Below, piece after piece: positions 46,764-56,447 of a DNA stretch of 64,000 bases. The DNA is from Vibrio hyugaensis (GTDB lineage: Bacteria; Pseudomonadota; Gammaproteobacteria; Enterobacterales; Vibrionaceae). Under the pieces are notes generated by a model. The model had not been told where the DNA came from. It did not search any database and saw nothing but the letters and a program-made list of their open reading frames with translations. The position numbers and the translations under genes are program-made. Within the stretch, counting starts at the first letter, position 1; each line of letters begins with the position of its first letter. The stretch is taken from the NCBI RefSeq assembly GCF_002906655.1, contig NZ_CP025794.1, positions 930,001 to 994,000 on the forward strand. Reading direction: 5' to 3'.

Positions 46764-47200
46764 GACATCAAACTAAATGTAACAATATAACATAACGATA
46801 GTATCACGCAGGTCTGAGCAAGAAAACAACTCAGAGGGGTTATTTCATCACCTTTTTCACGCTTTTATCAGCAAGGGCAGATGGCTCCGCCCTTGTGATA
46901 TACCCAAGTGACTTCAAGATGCAGGATTCAGAGCGTTGTCATTGATTCGAGAGCAAGGAAAACAACGCAGCGTAATAGCCAGCTCTTTCCAAGTTGTTTG
47001 ACACAGAAGTCGAGTCAATGACACGCTCCCAAAGGGCGAGTTGTCTTGGCTTGTATACTTTGTTGTCGATTCTTGATTTAGACCCACTAGACCTTTAAAT
47101 CGCCGCCGCGTCTACAAACCAAGTCATTCTCGCTGAACCTAGCATCTCGAGGTTACTTGGGTATAGAGCATCTAAATAACCTAGTTTGTAAAATCGTGAA
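46764..47200. other. Intergenic region containing a 267-bp inverted-repeat element
   Basis: Besides the element at 46899-47165 there are short inverted arms around GGGCAGATGGCTCCGCCC (46875-46892). No gene is seen. Confidence 0.5.
46899..47165. repeat. MITE-like element with 24-bp imperfect inverted ends
   Basis: The left end (TATACCCAAGTGACTTCAAG.., 46899-46922) and right end (complement of TATACCCAAGTAACCTCGAG.., 47142-47165) are inverted repeats that differ at three positions. The 267-bp interior has no coding capacity. A second, single right-type end occurs at 17462-17504. Similar short elements are widespread in Vibrio genomes (from memory). Confidence 0.78.
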
Positions 47201-48505
47201 TTACTGACACTTTTGTTTTACTTGATCGAGGAATGGGAACAAGAAGACAAAGCGCCCAACGTAGAACAAGGTGAATGCCAGCCACAAACCGTGATTGCCC
47301 CAATATTGCACCGCAATAAATTGAGTCACTAAGAACAACACCATGGTTAGGAAGGTAGAGTTACGTACTGGACGCGTGGTCCCTGTGCCGGTAAAGATGC
47401 CGTAAAACGTAAGGCCAAAACCAGCAACCAACGGGAATGCCAATAGCCAAGGGCTCATGTCCAAATACAGCTCAACAAGGTTTGGTAAGGTGGTAAATAA
47501 CGTCACTACTTGGTGTTTGAACAGCACCAACAGCAAGGTCAATACAACAACGAACGCCGCGGTCCATTGCGTGTTTAGCTTAATCACGTTATCAAGCAAT
47601 GTCGGATTCTTCTGCCCTACCGCTTTACCTGCAAAGACGCTCGACGCGTTCGCCACACCATCAAACATGTAGCTGACAATAAAGGTCACTTGCATCAAAA
47701 TTGCGTTCGCAGCGAGCACATCAGAACCAAGCTGAGAGCCTACACGCGCCATCATGTTGAAGAACACCAACAGACTCACAGTACGAAGCAGCAGATCCAT
47801 ATTGGAAGACGCGATAACTTTGAGATCTTTACGCGTCATTTTCGCTGTTTGGATATAATCAAACAGTGGGAAACGACAGGTTTTCAACACCAGCACCGCA
47901 CCAATAACAAACGTCGAGATTTGCGCGATAAGTGTCGCCACCGCAACGCCAGCAATGCCCATATCGAAGTACAATACAAATACGATATCCAGCACGATGT
48001 TCAGCACGTTACCAAACACTTGCGTGAACAAGGTTTCTTTGGCTTTCGCCTGCCCCATCAACCACCCAATCACGGTGTAGTTCAGCAGAACAAACGGCGC
48101 ACCAAAGATCATGATATCGAAGTAAATCTTAGCGTTTTCTGCCACGACTGCGTCAGGGGAGATAATCAGCTCTGCTCCCATCCAAATCACGGACTGCAAC
48201 GCAATGAAAATCAAGCCAAGGCAGAGTGAAAGCACGAAAGGACGGAATAAGCTGCTCGCTTGATCTTCTGGGCTATTTTTACCTAATGCGATTGCACTCT
48301 GCCCTGTGGTACTGACGCGGAAAAAGCCAAACAGCCAATACAAGGTATTCATGATGACGGTACCGATCGCCACACCACCAATCATCTCAGCCACACCGAG
48401 TTTACCGATCACCGCGGTGTCCACCGCCCCCAATAATGGCTGGGTCACAGTAGAAACGATGAAAGGAAATGCGATTTTAAAATAGTCTTTATGAGTCAGA
48501 TTCAT
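47201..48505 (-). CDS. MATE-family efflux protein, DinF-like
   Basis: A 434-residue inner-membrane protein with about twelve hydrophobic segments. The opening KIAFPFIVSTVTQPLLGAVDTAVIGKLG and the phrase TLYWLFGFFRVSTTGQSAIALG are characteristic of the DinF branch of MATE transporters. The substrate is unknown, with drugs or toxic metabolites usual. It is not linked to the neighbouring genes by spacing or terminator pattern. It is unrelated in detail to the other MATE gene at 6973. Confidence 0.85.
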   Translation of the reverse strand: MNLTHKDYFKIAFPFIVSTVTQPLLGAVDTAVIGKLGVAEMIGGVAIGTVIMNTLYWLFGFFRVSTTGQSAIALGKNSPEDQASSLFRPFVLSLCLGLIFIALQSVIWMGAELIISPDAVVAENAKIYFDIMIFGAPFVLLNYTVIGWLMGQAKAKETLFTQVFGNVLNIVLDIVFVLYFDMGIAGVAVATLIAQISTFVIGAVLVLKTCRFPLFDYIQTAKMTRKDLKVIASSNMDLLLRTVSLLVFFNMMARVGSQLGSDVLAANAILMQVTFIVSYMFDGVANASSVFAGKAVGQKNPTLLDNVIKLNTQWTAAFVVVLTLLLVLFKHQVVTLFTTLPNLVELYLDMSPWLLAFPLVAGFGLTFYGIFTGTGTTRPVRNSTFLTMVLFLVTQFIAVQYWGNHGLWLAFTLFYVGRFVFLFPFLDQVKQKCQ

Positions 48506-48739
48506 GATTTGAAAAAGTTGGTTAGAAAAGTGCAGAACAGCATAAATAAGCGGTTTAGGTCATCTTGCCACCGAACTGCATTCTATTTGTTTATTGGGCG
48601 CAAGTTAACCACAAAACGGGAAAAAGAATGAGAACTAAAATCAATAAAACACCAGAAATTCCGCTGTCATGACAACATACCTTTGTATTAACTACTCACT
48701 CTCTTCTTCTTTGTTGGAAACCAGCCTCTCTAAAATACA

Positions 48740-48764
48740 AAAGCCCCAACACTTGGTTGAGGCT
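48740..48764 (-). terminator. Probable terminator after the PhnA-type gene
   Basis: AAGCC-CCAAC and GGTTG-AGGCTT form a hairpin with a short loop. Read leftward it is followed by TTTTGTA. Confidence 0.6.
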
Positions 48765-48790
48765 TCATCATTTTTCAAGGCGTTTAGCAA

Positions 48791-49126
48791 TTACGCCTTC
48801 TTCACAAACTGCGCGGTGACCATCATTTCGCCAGCGCCATCGACTTTGCAATCTAACTGATGATCTTTGCCGTCTATAATACGACGAATCACCGCCTTGG
48901 TACCGATCTTCAGTACCAGCGAACTGCCTTTTACTTTTAAGTCCTTCGCTAACGTGACCTTATCACCTTCTTGCAGCAAAGTGCCGTTGGCATCTTTCAC
49001 GTTTACGGCATCTTCATCTGCCGCCTGAGTCGGGTTCCACTCGTAGGCACACTCTGGGCAAACAAGATGGTCTTGGTCTGGGTAAACGTATTCTGAGTGA
49101 CAGTTTGGGCAAGAAGGTAGAGACAT
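48791..49126 (-). CDS. yjdM: PhnA/YjdM-family zinc-ribbon protein
   Basis: A 111-residue protein with an N-terminal zinc ribbon (Cys7 and Cys10 in CPNCHSEY, then the second pair in CPECAYEW) and a C-terminal SH3-like PhnA domain ([34 protein letters not shown]). The family is annotated as alkylphosphonate operon protein PhnA, but that link is historical and its function is unclear. It stands alone. Confidence 0.88.
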   Translation of the reverse strand: MSLPSCPNCHSEYVYPDQDHLVCPECAYEWNPTQAADEDAVNVKDANGTLLQEGDKVTLAKDLKVKGSSLVLKIGTKAVIRRIIDGKDHQLDCKVDGAGEMMVTAQFVKKA

Positions 49127-49266
49127 AAGTAATTACGAGCTAATGAATTTGCCGTTATAGTAAAGGGGATTGCTTACCTTATCGAGTAGATTTGTCAAAA
49201 ACGCCCTCATCACATAGCCATCCCTCTGTGGAAAGGCATTTAAGATAAGGACGCATTTCTTCTTGA

Positions 49267-50706
<1,440 letters not shown>

Positions 50707-50757
50707 TTAACATAGAGCCACCAGCAAAGGCGGCTCTATCCATTATTCAAATCTTGG

Positions 50758-52251
50758 TTATGCGGAAGCTGGCTTTGCAGGCTCTAACACCGTTTCTTGT
50801 TCTTCGGCTTTTTCTTTATTTGCGACGTCTTTATTTACGACAGTCTCGCCTTCTTCGTCTTCATCGTTCGGGATGTCCTCAAAACCAAGGATTAAAGTCA
50901 GAGCGAAAGAAAGCACAATCGACAGAGCAATCAGACCAAATACCCACGCGATACTCATCGGGTCGTTCACATCAAAGAACTGCACACTGGTGAACAAGCT
51001 CGGCGCTGCCATTGAGTGACTCGCCAGTCCCGCCATGCCGGCCAGCGCACCCACGATGAAACCAGTGATCATGGTTGCGATAAGTGGTCGTTTCAGGCGA
51101 ACAAGCACGCCGTAAAGTGCAGGCTCTGAGATACCCGCAAAAATAGCAGACGCCCCCGCCGCACTCGCGGTTTGTTTCAGTTCGCGGTTTTTAGTTTTCC
51201 ATGCAACCGCAAGACAAGCGCCACCCATGCCGATGTTGGCACCAATTTCCGATGGCATAACCATGCCTTCACGGCCAGTTTCAGCAATGGTTTGGATGAT
51301 GGTCGGTGTAAATACGCGGTGCATACCTGTCAGAACCAATAGTGGCCAAAGTGCGCCCATGATCGCAACCGACAACCAACCTAGAGTGCTGTGAATGGTG
51401 TAAACCAATGCTGAAAGCGCAGTACCAATCCAAATACCTAATGGACCAATCAAAACAATGGCTAGCGGTGCTGCAATCAATACGATCAGCATCGGTTTTA
51501 GGAAGTTCTTCGTCACTGCAGGTGTGATGCTATCAACCCAACGTTCGATGTAAGACAGCGCCCAAGTCATCACCAACACAGGAATAACGGTGTATGTGTA
51601 TTTCACCGAAGTGATGGGAATGCTGAAGAAGTCAACGTGCTTGCCATCAGCCGCTTGCGCCATCAACTCCATGAAGTTCGGGTGAATCAACACGCCCGCA
51701 ATCGCGATGGACAGTGACATGTTGGTTTTGAATTTAATTGAAGCAGACGCGGCAACCATAACGGGTAGGAAGAAGAACGCACCGTCGCCAATCGCATTGA
51801 GGATAATCAGTGTTGAAGAATCATCATCAAGCAAGCCTGTCATCTTAAGAACCATTGCCAACAGCTTCACCATTGAGCCACCGATGATCGCCGGAATCAG
51901 TGGCGACATGGTACCGACTAACGCATCAAGGATCTTAGCGCCAATCACTTTTGGAGTAAGTTTGACCTTTTTCTCTGGTTCACTCGATTCTGATGAAGAA
52001 AGGTTACACAGCGCCATCACTTCTTTGTACGCATAAGAGACGTTATTGCCAATGATGACCTGACACTTATCGCCATTGTGAACCACGCCCATCACACCTT
52101 TGATGCCCTTCAGTGCTTCTGCATCAATCTTACTTTCATCGCTTAATACAAAACGCAATCGCGTCATGCAGTGTGTTAGTGCCACTACGTTTTCTGCACC
52201 GCCCAGCTTCTCTAGTACTGAACGAGCAATGATGCCGTAATCTTTCGCCAT
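50758..52251 (-). CDS. PTS beta-glucoside transporter EIIBC
   Basis: A 497-residue EIIBC protein. The N-terminal IIB domain (about 1-85) has the phosphorylated cysteine in LTHCMTRLRFVL, and the IIC domain spans about 105-450 (GTMSPLIPAIIGGSMVKLL, MPSEIGANIGMGGA, GASAIFAGISEPALYGV). The C-terminus has an acidic/Ala tail instead of a IIA domain, so EIIA must come from another protein. The ATG at 52251 is preferred over the one at 52260. It couples uptake and phosphorylation of beta-glucosides for the adjacent GH1 enzyme. Paired LacI-type operators lie 99-124 bases upstream. Confidence 0.9.
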   Translation of the reverse strand: MAKDYGIIARSVLEKLGGAENVVALTHCMTRLRFVLSDESKIDAEALKGIKGVMGVVHNGDKCQVIIGNNVSYAYKEVMALCNLSSSESSEPEKKVKLTPKVIGAKILDALVGTMSPLIPAIIGGSMVKLLAMVLKMTGLLDDDSSTLIILNAIGDGAFFFLPVMVAASASIKFKTNMSLSIAIAGVLIHPNFMELMAQAADGKHVDFFSIPITSVKYTYTVIPVLVMTWALSYIERWVDSITPAVTKNFLKPMLIVLIAAPLAIVLIGPLGIWIGTALSALVYTIHSTLGWLSVAIMGALWPLLVLTGMHRVFTPTIIQTIAETGREGMVMPSEIGANIGMGGACLAVAWKTKNRELKQTASAAGASAIFAGISEPALYGVLVRLKRPLIATMITGFIVGALAGMAGLASHSMAAPSLFTSVQFFDVNDPMSIAWVFGLIALSIVLSFALTLILGFEDIPNDEDEEGETVVNKDVANKEKAEEQETVLEPAKPASA

Positions 52252-52600
52252 CTTTCTCACTCCAATTATTATTCATCAACCTGTAGGGAGGTTGTTTTCT
52301 TGCTGCGAACCTTCAAATGAGAATCAACGAAATCGAACACAACAACCAAGTTACCGGTAACATGTTACTGGTAACTTTCGGTAAATAAACCGCGTATTCG
52401 GAGAACAAGTTCAAAGTGGGATAATGGCTGGAATCTACTGCAAGGTGAATGAAACAGCGAAATCTAAACATGATTCACGTTCTCAAAGACGTAAATCTGA
52501 TCCGCTATTTCATTGATGAAGCTAATGATGTTGCATATGAACAAGAAACCATCATTCGTGAGGATTAAACAGATAAATGTGAGGAGGGTTCAAACGAGAA
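52252..52600. other. Upstream region of the PTS operon
   Basis: Besides the paired operators it contains a 39-codon frame on the + strand (52449-52568, starting MKQRNLNMIH and ending IIRED) with an AAGG only 3 bases before its ATG. It is too short and weakly supported to be called a gene. Confidence 0.4.
52350..52375. promoter_or_regulatory. Paired LacI/GalR-type operators before the PTS operon
   Basis: GTTACCGGTAAC (52350-52361, a perfect palindrome) and GTTACTGGTAAC (52364-52375, one mismatch in the centre) lie 14 bases apart. Their form, with a central CpG or TpG, fits LacI/GalR-family regulators, for example of beta-glucoside or trehalose genes. No such regulator is encoded nearby in this window. 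Confidence 0.6.
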
Positions 52601-53116
52601 CTAATGAAATGTCATTCGACTAACACGCAGCATCAAAGCAAGCAGCGCCAATATGGTCAAGCACAAATGGAGCCAATTAAAACGACTATCCATCCCCTCT
52701 TTCAGGGAAAGGATTACCTGTCGATTTTGTTCTAGATAAACCAACTTATAGGGCGCAGCAACATGTCTACCTGTTGCGAAAATCACACCAAACTTCACTT
52801 CTTGATTGAGCAGTCCGTCTACGGTGCCAGAATCGGTCAGTGCTTCAACAATCAATCCATTCGGGTGGATTTCTAGGTCGTAATAACTGCCAGATGAGAC
52901 AATAAACCCTTCAGGCGGGACATCAAAAACCACCACACCACCTGATGCGCGCGTAACGGTCCCTTGATAGTACTTGACGTCTTCCTCGGTTGGCCCTGAG
53001 TTAACTTGATAGATGATTAAGCCAATAATAGAGAACAAGATTAACGCCACCAAGTAGAGATGCATTTTGGTGTAATTCGGGTTAAGGAAATGCATGAATG
53101 ATAGGAGATAGTTCAT
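52601..53116 (-). CDS. Two-span membrane protein of unknown function
   Basis: A 171-residue protein with a hydrophobic segment near residues 18-40 (MHLYLVALILFSIIGLIIYQV), a central beta-rich part (about 45-130: YYQGTVTRASGGVVVFDVPPEGF) and a C-terminal span (LHLCLTILALLALMLRV). AGGAG precedes its ATG. No family is recognised. It follows the gene at 53125 by 8 bases, so the two belong together. Confidence 0.65.
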   Translation of the reverse strand: MNYLLSFMHFLNPNYTKMHLYLVALILFSIIGLIIYQVNSGPTEEDVKYYQGTVTRASGGVVVFDVPPEGFIVSSGSYYDLEIHPNGLIVEALTDSGTVDGLLNQEVKFGVIFATGRHVAAPYKLVYLEQNRQVILSLKEGMDSRFNWLHLCLTILALLALMLRVSRMTFH

Positions 53117-53124
53117 TTCTTCTC

Positions 53125-53325
53125 CTAATCTTCATCCTGAATAGGTTTGAGTGGTGCAGCAAGCCAGTAAATAATCCAGCAGAACCATGACACAAACAAC
53201 AATGCACAAACCCATAAAAACTTTTCAGGCCTTCCCGTTTGTCGAGAGGTTGTAATTATCATAAACGGCACGAACCAAGCAATTATGATAATTGCGGTCA
53301 CTATTGCTCCAGGAATAACGCTCAT
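53125..53325 (-). CDS. Small membrane protein, superinfection-immunity-like
   Basis: A 66-residue protein with two hydrophobic spans (VTAIIIIAWFVPFMIITT and FLWVCALLFVSWFCWIIYWLAA). The size, spacing and the W-x-x-Y-W-x-x-A end of the second span resemble the Imm superinfection-immunity family, named after phage T4 Imm, but members are also common in bacterial chromosomes with unrelated roles. The likeness is tentative. AAGGAAATGAG precedes the ATG. Confidence 0.5.
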   Translation of the reverse strand: MSVIPGAIVTAIIIIAWFVPFMIITTSRQTGRPEKFLWVCALLFVSWFCWIIYWLAAPLKPIQDED

Positions 53326-53455
53326 CTCATTTCCTTACCGTGAACTTGCCAAAACCTTTAATCAAATAGTTGCCTATTAATAACGCAGATAACATGTCAC
53401 TTTTCAATAAATAGAGCAAGTAACATTTATAAAACAGTAAGTTTGAGACAAAAGA

Positions 53456-53481
53456 AAAGCCAGAGTGAAAACTCTGGCTTT
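53456..53481 (-). terminator. Intrinsic terminator after the sulfatase
   Basis: AAAGCCAGAGT and ACTCTGGCTTT form an 11-bp stem with a GAAA loop (TTTC on the message). Read leftward the stem is followed by TCTTTTG. Confidence 0.85.
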
Positions 53482-53500
53482 CCATCCTTATTGTTGATTG

Positions 53501-55048
53501 CTAGCTTTTCGCTTCTTCCAACTTACGCAAGTTCGTCATTTGCTCCATGACTTTATCGACCGAGAAACTAGGGATCTCTTGTCGTGGAGGGAACTCTTTA
53601 AATGACTTCAACATCTCAGCGACTTTCTGTTGAGCTGGAACCAACAAGAACACATGCTCAAATTGCCATTTCTTGTAGCCAAAGCCTTGATCGCCTTTCT
53701 CAAGTGGATCCACTTGAAGGTCGAAGATCATTGGTATACGCAAATTAGTCAGCTCTTTCGTCCAAACGTCCCAGCCTTCGTGTTCTTGGATCTTGAAGTG
53801 CATCTTGAATCGTTTATCACGCATAGCAAGCAGCTCACCATCATCAGACCAATAGAAGAACTCATCACGCGCTGATTTGTCTGTTTTACCCGTAATAAAA
53901 TCAACTTGGTTGTAGCCATCAAGGTGGTTTTTATATGTCTGATCAGCAGAAGACGACTTATACCCTTTTAGCAAGTCTTGCTTGATGGTGTCATTACCTG
54001 CAATGGATAGTAGCGTTGGGAACCAGTCTTCACTCGCGAACATGTCGTTCAGCTTGGTGTTTGGTTGAATATGACCAGGCCAACGAATCATTGCTGGTAC
54101 TCGGAAGCCCCCTTCCCAACCGGTGTTCTTCTCTCCGCGGAATGGGCTAAATGCCGCATCTGGCCATGTCGCATTCATTGGGCCATTATCCGTGGTGTAA
54201 ATCACAATGGTGTTATCCGCAATCTTCAACTCATCGAGCTTATCGAGCAAATCCCCCACCATGTTGTCGTGCTCAACCATGCCGTCTGCGTATTCGCCAA
54301 GCCCTGTTGTGCGGTGCTCCGCCTTCACGTGAGTGCTGATGTGCATGCGCGTCGCGTTGTACCACAAGAAGAATGGTTTATCGGCTTTGACCTGACGTTC
54401 CATAAAGTTCATCGCAGCATCAAGGGTCTCTTCATCGACCGTTTCCATACGTTTACGCGTTAGCGGCCCTGTATCTTCGATCTTGCCATCCGCATAAGAA
54501 TGAATCACACCACGCGGACCAAAGTTCTTACGAAACTCGGGATCTTTCGGGTAGTCTGGATTCTCTGGTTCTTCCTCTGCATTTAGGTGGTACAGGTTCC
54601 CCATGAACTCATCAAAGCCATGATTTGTTGGCAACATGTCGTCTTTGTCGCCCAAGTGGTTTTTACCGAATTGCCCCGTGGCATAGCCCATGTCTTTTAA
54701 GGCTGTCGCCATGGTGATATCTTGCATTTGCATGCCTTGCGCCGCACCAGGTAGACCGACTTTAGTTAAACCAGTACGAGCTGGCATCTGACCTGTAATA
54801 AATGTACTGCGTCCTGCGGTACAAGATTGTTGTGCATAGTAAGTGGTAAATAAAGCGCCCTCTTGAGCAATACGGTCAATATTAGGCGTCTCGTACCCCA
54901 ACATACCTTGGTTGTATGCAGAAATATTGCCGTAACCGACATCGTCCCCAAAAATAACCAGCATGTTTGGTTTAGAGGCCGCATGGGCTGCAACCGATGA
55001 TGTGGCGGCCACCATCGCAAGCGTTAGTGTAGATTTATTTATCTTCAT
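53501..55048 (-). CDS. Secreted type I arylsulfatase
   Basis: A 515-residue sulfatase with a Sec signal (LTLAMVAATSSVAAHA, cleaved near 23). The metal-binding Asp pair is at GDDVGYG (35-36) and the formylglycine motif at Cys76-Thr-Ala-Gly-Arg80 (CTAGRSTFITGQ). The Cys type requires a formylglycine-generating enzyme, and none is encoded here. Sulfatases remove sulfate esters, here perhaps from algal polysaccharides, aryl sulfates or mucins. A short secreted protein follows upstream on the same strand (55209). It lies outside the alginate locus but would suit a marine polysaccharide-degrading lifestyle. Confidence 0.9.
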   Translation of the reverse strand: MKINKSTLTLAMVAATSSVAAHAASKPNMLVIFGDDVGYGNISAYNQGMLGYETPNIDRIAQEGALFTTYYAQQSCTAGRSTFITGQMPARTGLTKVGLPGAAQGMQMQDITMATALKDMGYATGQFGKNHLGDKDDMLPTNHGFDEFMGNLYHLNAEEEPENPDYPKDPEFRKNFGPRGVIHSYADGKIEDTGPLTRKRMETVDEETLDAAMNFMERQVKADKPFFLWYNATRMHISTHVKAEHRTTGLGEYADGMVEHDNMVGDLLDKLDELKIADNTIVIYTTDNGPMNATWPDAAFSPFRGEKNTGWEGGFRVPAMIRWPGHIQPNTKLNDMFASEDWFPTLLSIAGNDTIKQDLLKGYKSSSADQTYKNHLDGYNQVDFITGKTDKSARDEFFYWSDDGELLAMRDKRFKMHFKIQEHEGWDVWTKELTNLRIPMIFDLQVDPLEKGDQGFGYKKWQFEHVFLLVPAQQKVAEMLKSFKEFPPRQEIPSFSVDKVMEQMTNLRKLEEAKS

Positions 55049-55157
55049 AATATTATTTCTATAATGGTTCTTGGTTGAGTGAATTAATGAGTAATTAAAT
55101 AAAAAGGTGCGTATTCACTTTCTATAGAGCGCAAGAACATTATTTAATTAAGAAGAG

Positions 55158-55188
55158 TAAAGGTGGTTATATTTAAACAACCACCTTT
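55158..55188 (-). terminator. Intrinsic terminator after the small secreted protein gene
   Basis: AAAGGTGGTT and AACCACCTTT with a 10-base AT-rich loop. Read leftward it ends TTTACTCTTCTT. It separates the small gene from the sulfatase. Confidence 0.75.
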
Positions 55189-55208
55189 ATTGAATATACT
55201 GCGAAGGG

Positions 55209-55445
55209 TTAACTACGGCCTCTCAATTCAATTGGCTGAGATTCATCGACTTCACTTCGGGTCACTGAGCCACCAGCGCGTGAGTCATTTCGACCTTTGA
55301 GCGTCATTTCTGGTTGAACACGCTCATACTGCACTTGATTGCCTTCCGGCATCGTCATATCAATCGTACCAGTGTATGTGCCTTCACCCGCGACAGCTGC
55401 GTTGCCAAAACAAATTGCGAGACTTAGGATTATCAGTCTTTTCAT
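55209..55445 (-). CDS. Small secreted protein of unknown function
   Basis: A 78-residue protein with a Sec signal (MKRLIILSLAICFGNAAVAG). The short mature part is YTGTIDMTMPEGNQVQYERVQPEMTLKG, then a polar tail (SRAGGSVTRSEVDESQPIELRGRS). AGAGAGGG precedes the ATG at 55445; the longer frame from 55514 lacks a signal sequence. No family is recognised. It sits just upstream of the sulfatase, with a terminator between them, so co-expression is not assured. Confidence 0.65.
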   Translation of the reverse strand: MKRLIILSLAICFGNAAVAGEGTYTGTIDMTMPEGNQVQYERVQPEMTLKGRNDSRAGGSVTRSEVDESQPIELRGRS

Positions 55446-55616
55446 AAATACCCTCTCTCTTAATCTTTTTCTAAAATATTTTACTTCTAATAATTTGAGA
55501 ACGTTTCTACTCAAACTTCATTTTCATAGTAGTAGAGATAATAAAAAACAGACAAGGAAAGATGACCTTTCCAATTTGGATAGATATAAGAAAATACATT
55601 ATTTAAAAACTAAAAG

Positions 55617-55964
55617 TTATATTGAATATAACTCTATTAATAATCCGTAACTGGTATAAAGAATGATAATAAGGAAAATACCACTCACAACGGGCTTGCT
55701 GAACGTATATTTAGAAGACGTCTTGAACATTAAATACCACAGCATAAACAAATACATAAGCAACTCGCTGCTTAACTTAAAAAGCAATGCGTTGTGATAC
55801 ATCCCATTTGTCCAAAACTCTTGAGGAGCGTTGGCAAAGTATCGACTCCATAAGACTTGATAGCCGATGATAATAAGCAGAAAGGCGAATCCTACGACTT
55901 TCCAAAAACTCGAAGTTGATTTACGCCGATGACTGCTCAGTTGCTTTTTACCATCCTGGTTCAT
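55617..55964 (-). CDS. Hypothetical three-span membrane protein
   Basis: A 115-residue protein with three hydrophobic stretches (about 24-42, 58-80 and 92-112: VVGFAFLLIIIGYQVLW, LFKLSSELLMYLFMLWYLMF, VVSGIFLIIILYTSYGLLI). No family is recognised. It starts 4 bases after the stop of the DUF3291 gene and probably shares its message. Confidence 0.6.
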   Translation of the reverse strand: MNQDGKKQLSSHRRKSTSSFWKVVGFAFLLIIIGYQVLWSRYFANAPQEFWTNGMYHNALLFKLSSELLMYLFMLWYLMFKTSSKYTFSKPVVSGIFLIIILYTSYGLLIELYSI

Positions 55965-55967
55965 GGC

Positions 55968-56402
55968 TTACTCGCCCAAATCCTTAGCAATAAAGTTCGT
56001 TTTAAAGGTAAACGCATATGGTGTGTCTCCGTTTTCACGCAGATGTTGTAACCTTTCTAAAGCTTCCTCTGGTGTGGGCTGATGATTGTCTTCAACCCAC
56101 CACAGTACGTAGGTATCTTCTGCCAAGCGATGAAACCATTCCCCCTTACGACGCATGAAATCACGATGATGGGTTCGGAACATAAAGTTCTTCAGCGCAT
56201 CCACGTTATCCCACACCGACATATTGACGATCATATTTGGGTCATCGAATAGCTTAATGCTGGTCGCATCACCGGATTCGTCTTTGAGTCGCCAAACAAA
56301 GCCTTCACTCTGTTCCGCTATGCCGTTCACCAAATCGAGATTATCGACGAAATCCTTTATCTCCGGTGCATCCAGCGGATACTTCGCTAAAGCAATATTC
56401 AA
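55968..56402 (-). CDS. DUF3291-family protein, start disrupted (see note)
   Basis: The frame open from the TTG at 56402 gives a 144-residue DUF3291 protein (LNIALAKYPLDAPEIKDFVDNLDLVN, FVWRLKD, VNMSVWDNVDALKNFMFRTHHRDFM). This is a ferredoxin-like antibiotic-monooxygenase-type fold of unknown role. A better start, the ATG at 56417 with AGGAGG before it, reads M-K-L-A-stop-L-N-I-A in the same frame. DUF3291 proteins, from memory, begin with an LAQ-LNIA phrase, so the in-frame TAA at 56403-56405 looks like a CAA-to-TAA change. Either the gene is damaged, or it restarts at the adjacent TTG, or the base is a sequencing error. Confidence 0.75.
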   Translation of the reverse strand: MNIALAKYPLDAPEIKDFVDNLDLVNGIAEQSEGFVWRLKDESGDATSIKLFDDPNMIVNMSVWDNVDALKNFMFRTHHRDFMRRKGEWFHRLAEDTYVLWWVEDNHQPTPEEALERLQHLRENGDTPYAFTFKTNFIAKDLGE

Positions 56403-56447
56403 TTAAGCAAGTTTCATTTCGTCCTCCTTTACCCTTATTACTGAGAA

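Noticed and set aside
46875..46892. Short GGGC/GCCC arms as a terminator
   Set aside because: No T-run on either side and the stem is short.
47690..48229. 179-codon + strand frame opposite the DinF-like gene
   Set aside because: Gln/His/Arg-rich sequence typical of an antisense shadow of a membrane protein gene.
52449..52568. 39-codon + strand frame before the PTS operon
   Set aside because: Very short, with poor ribosome site spacing and no known family.
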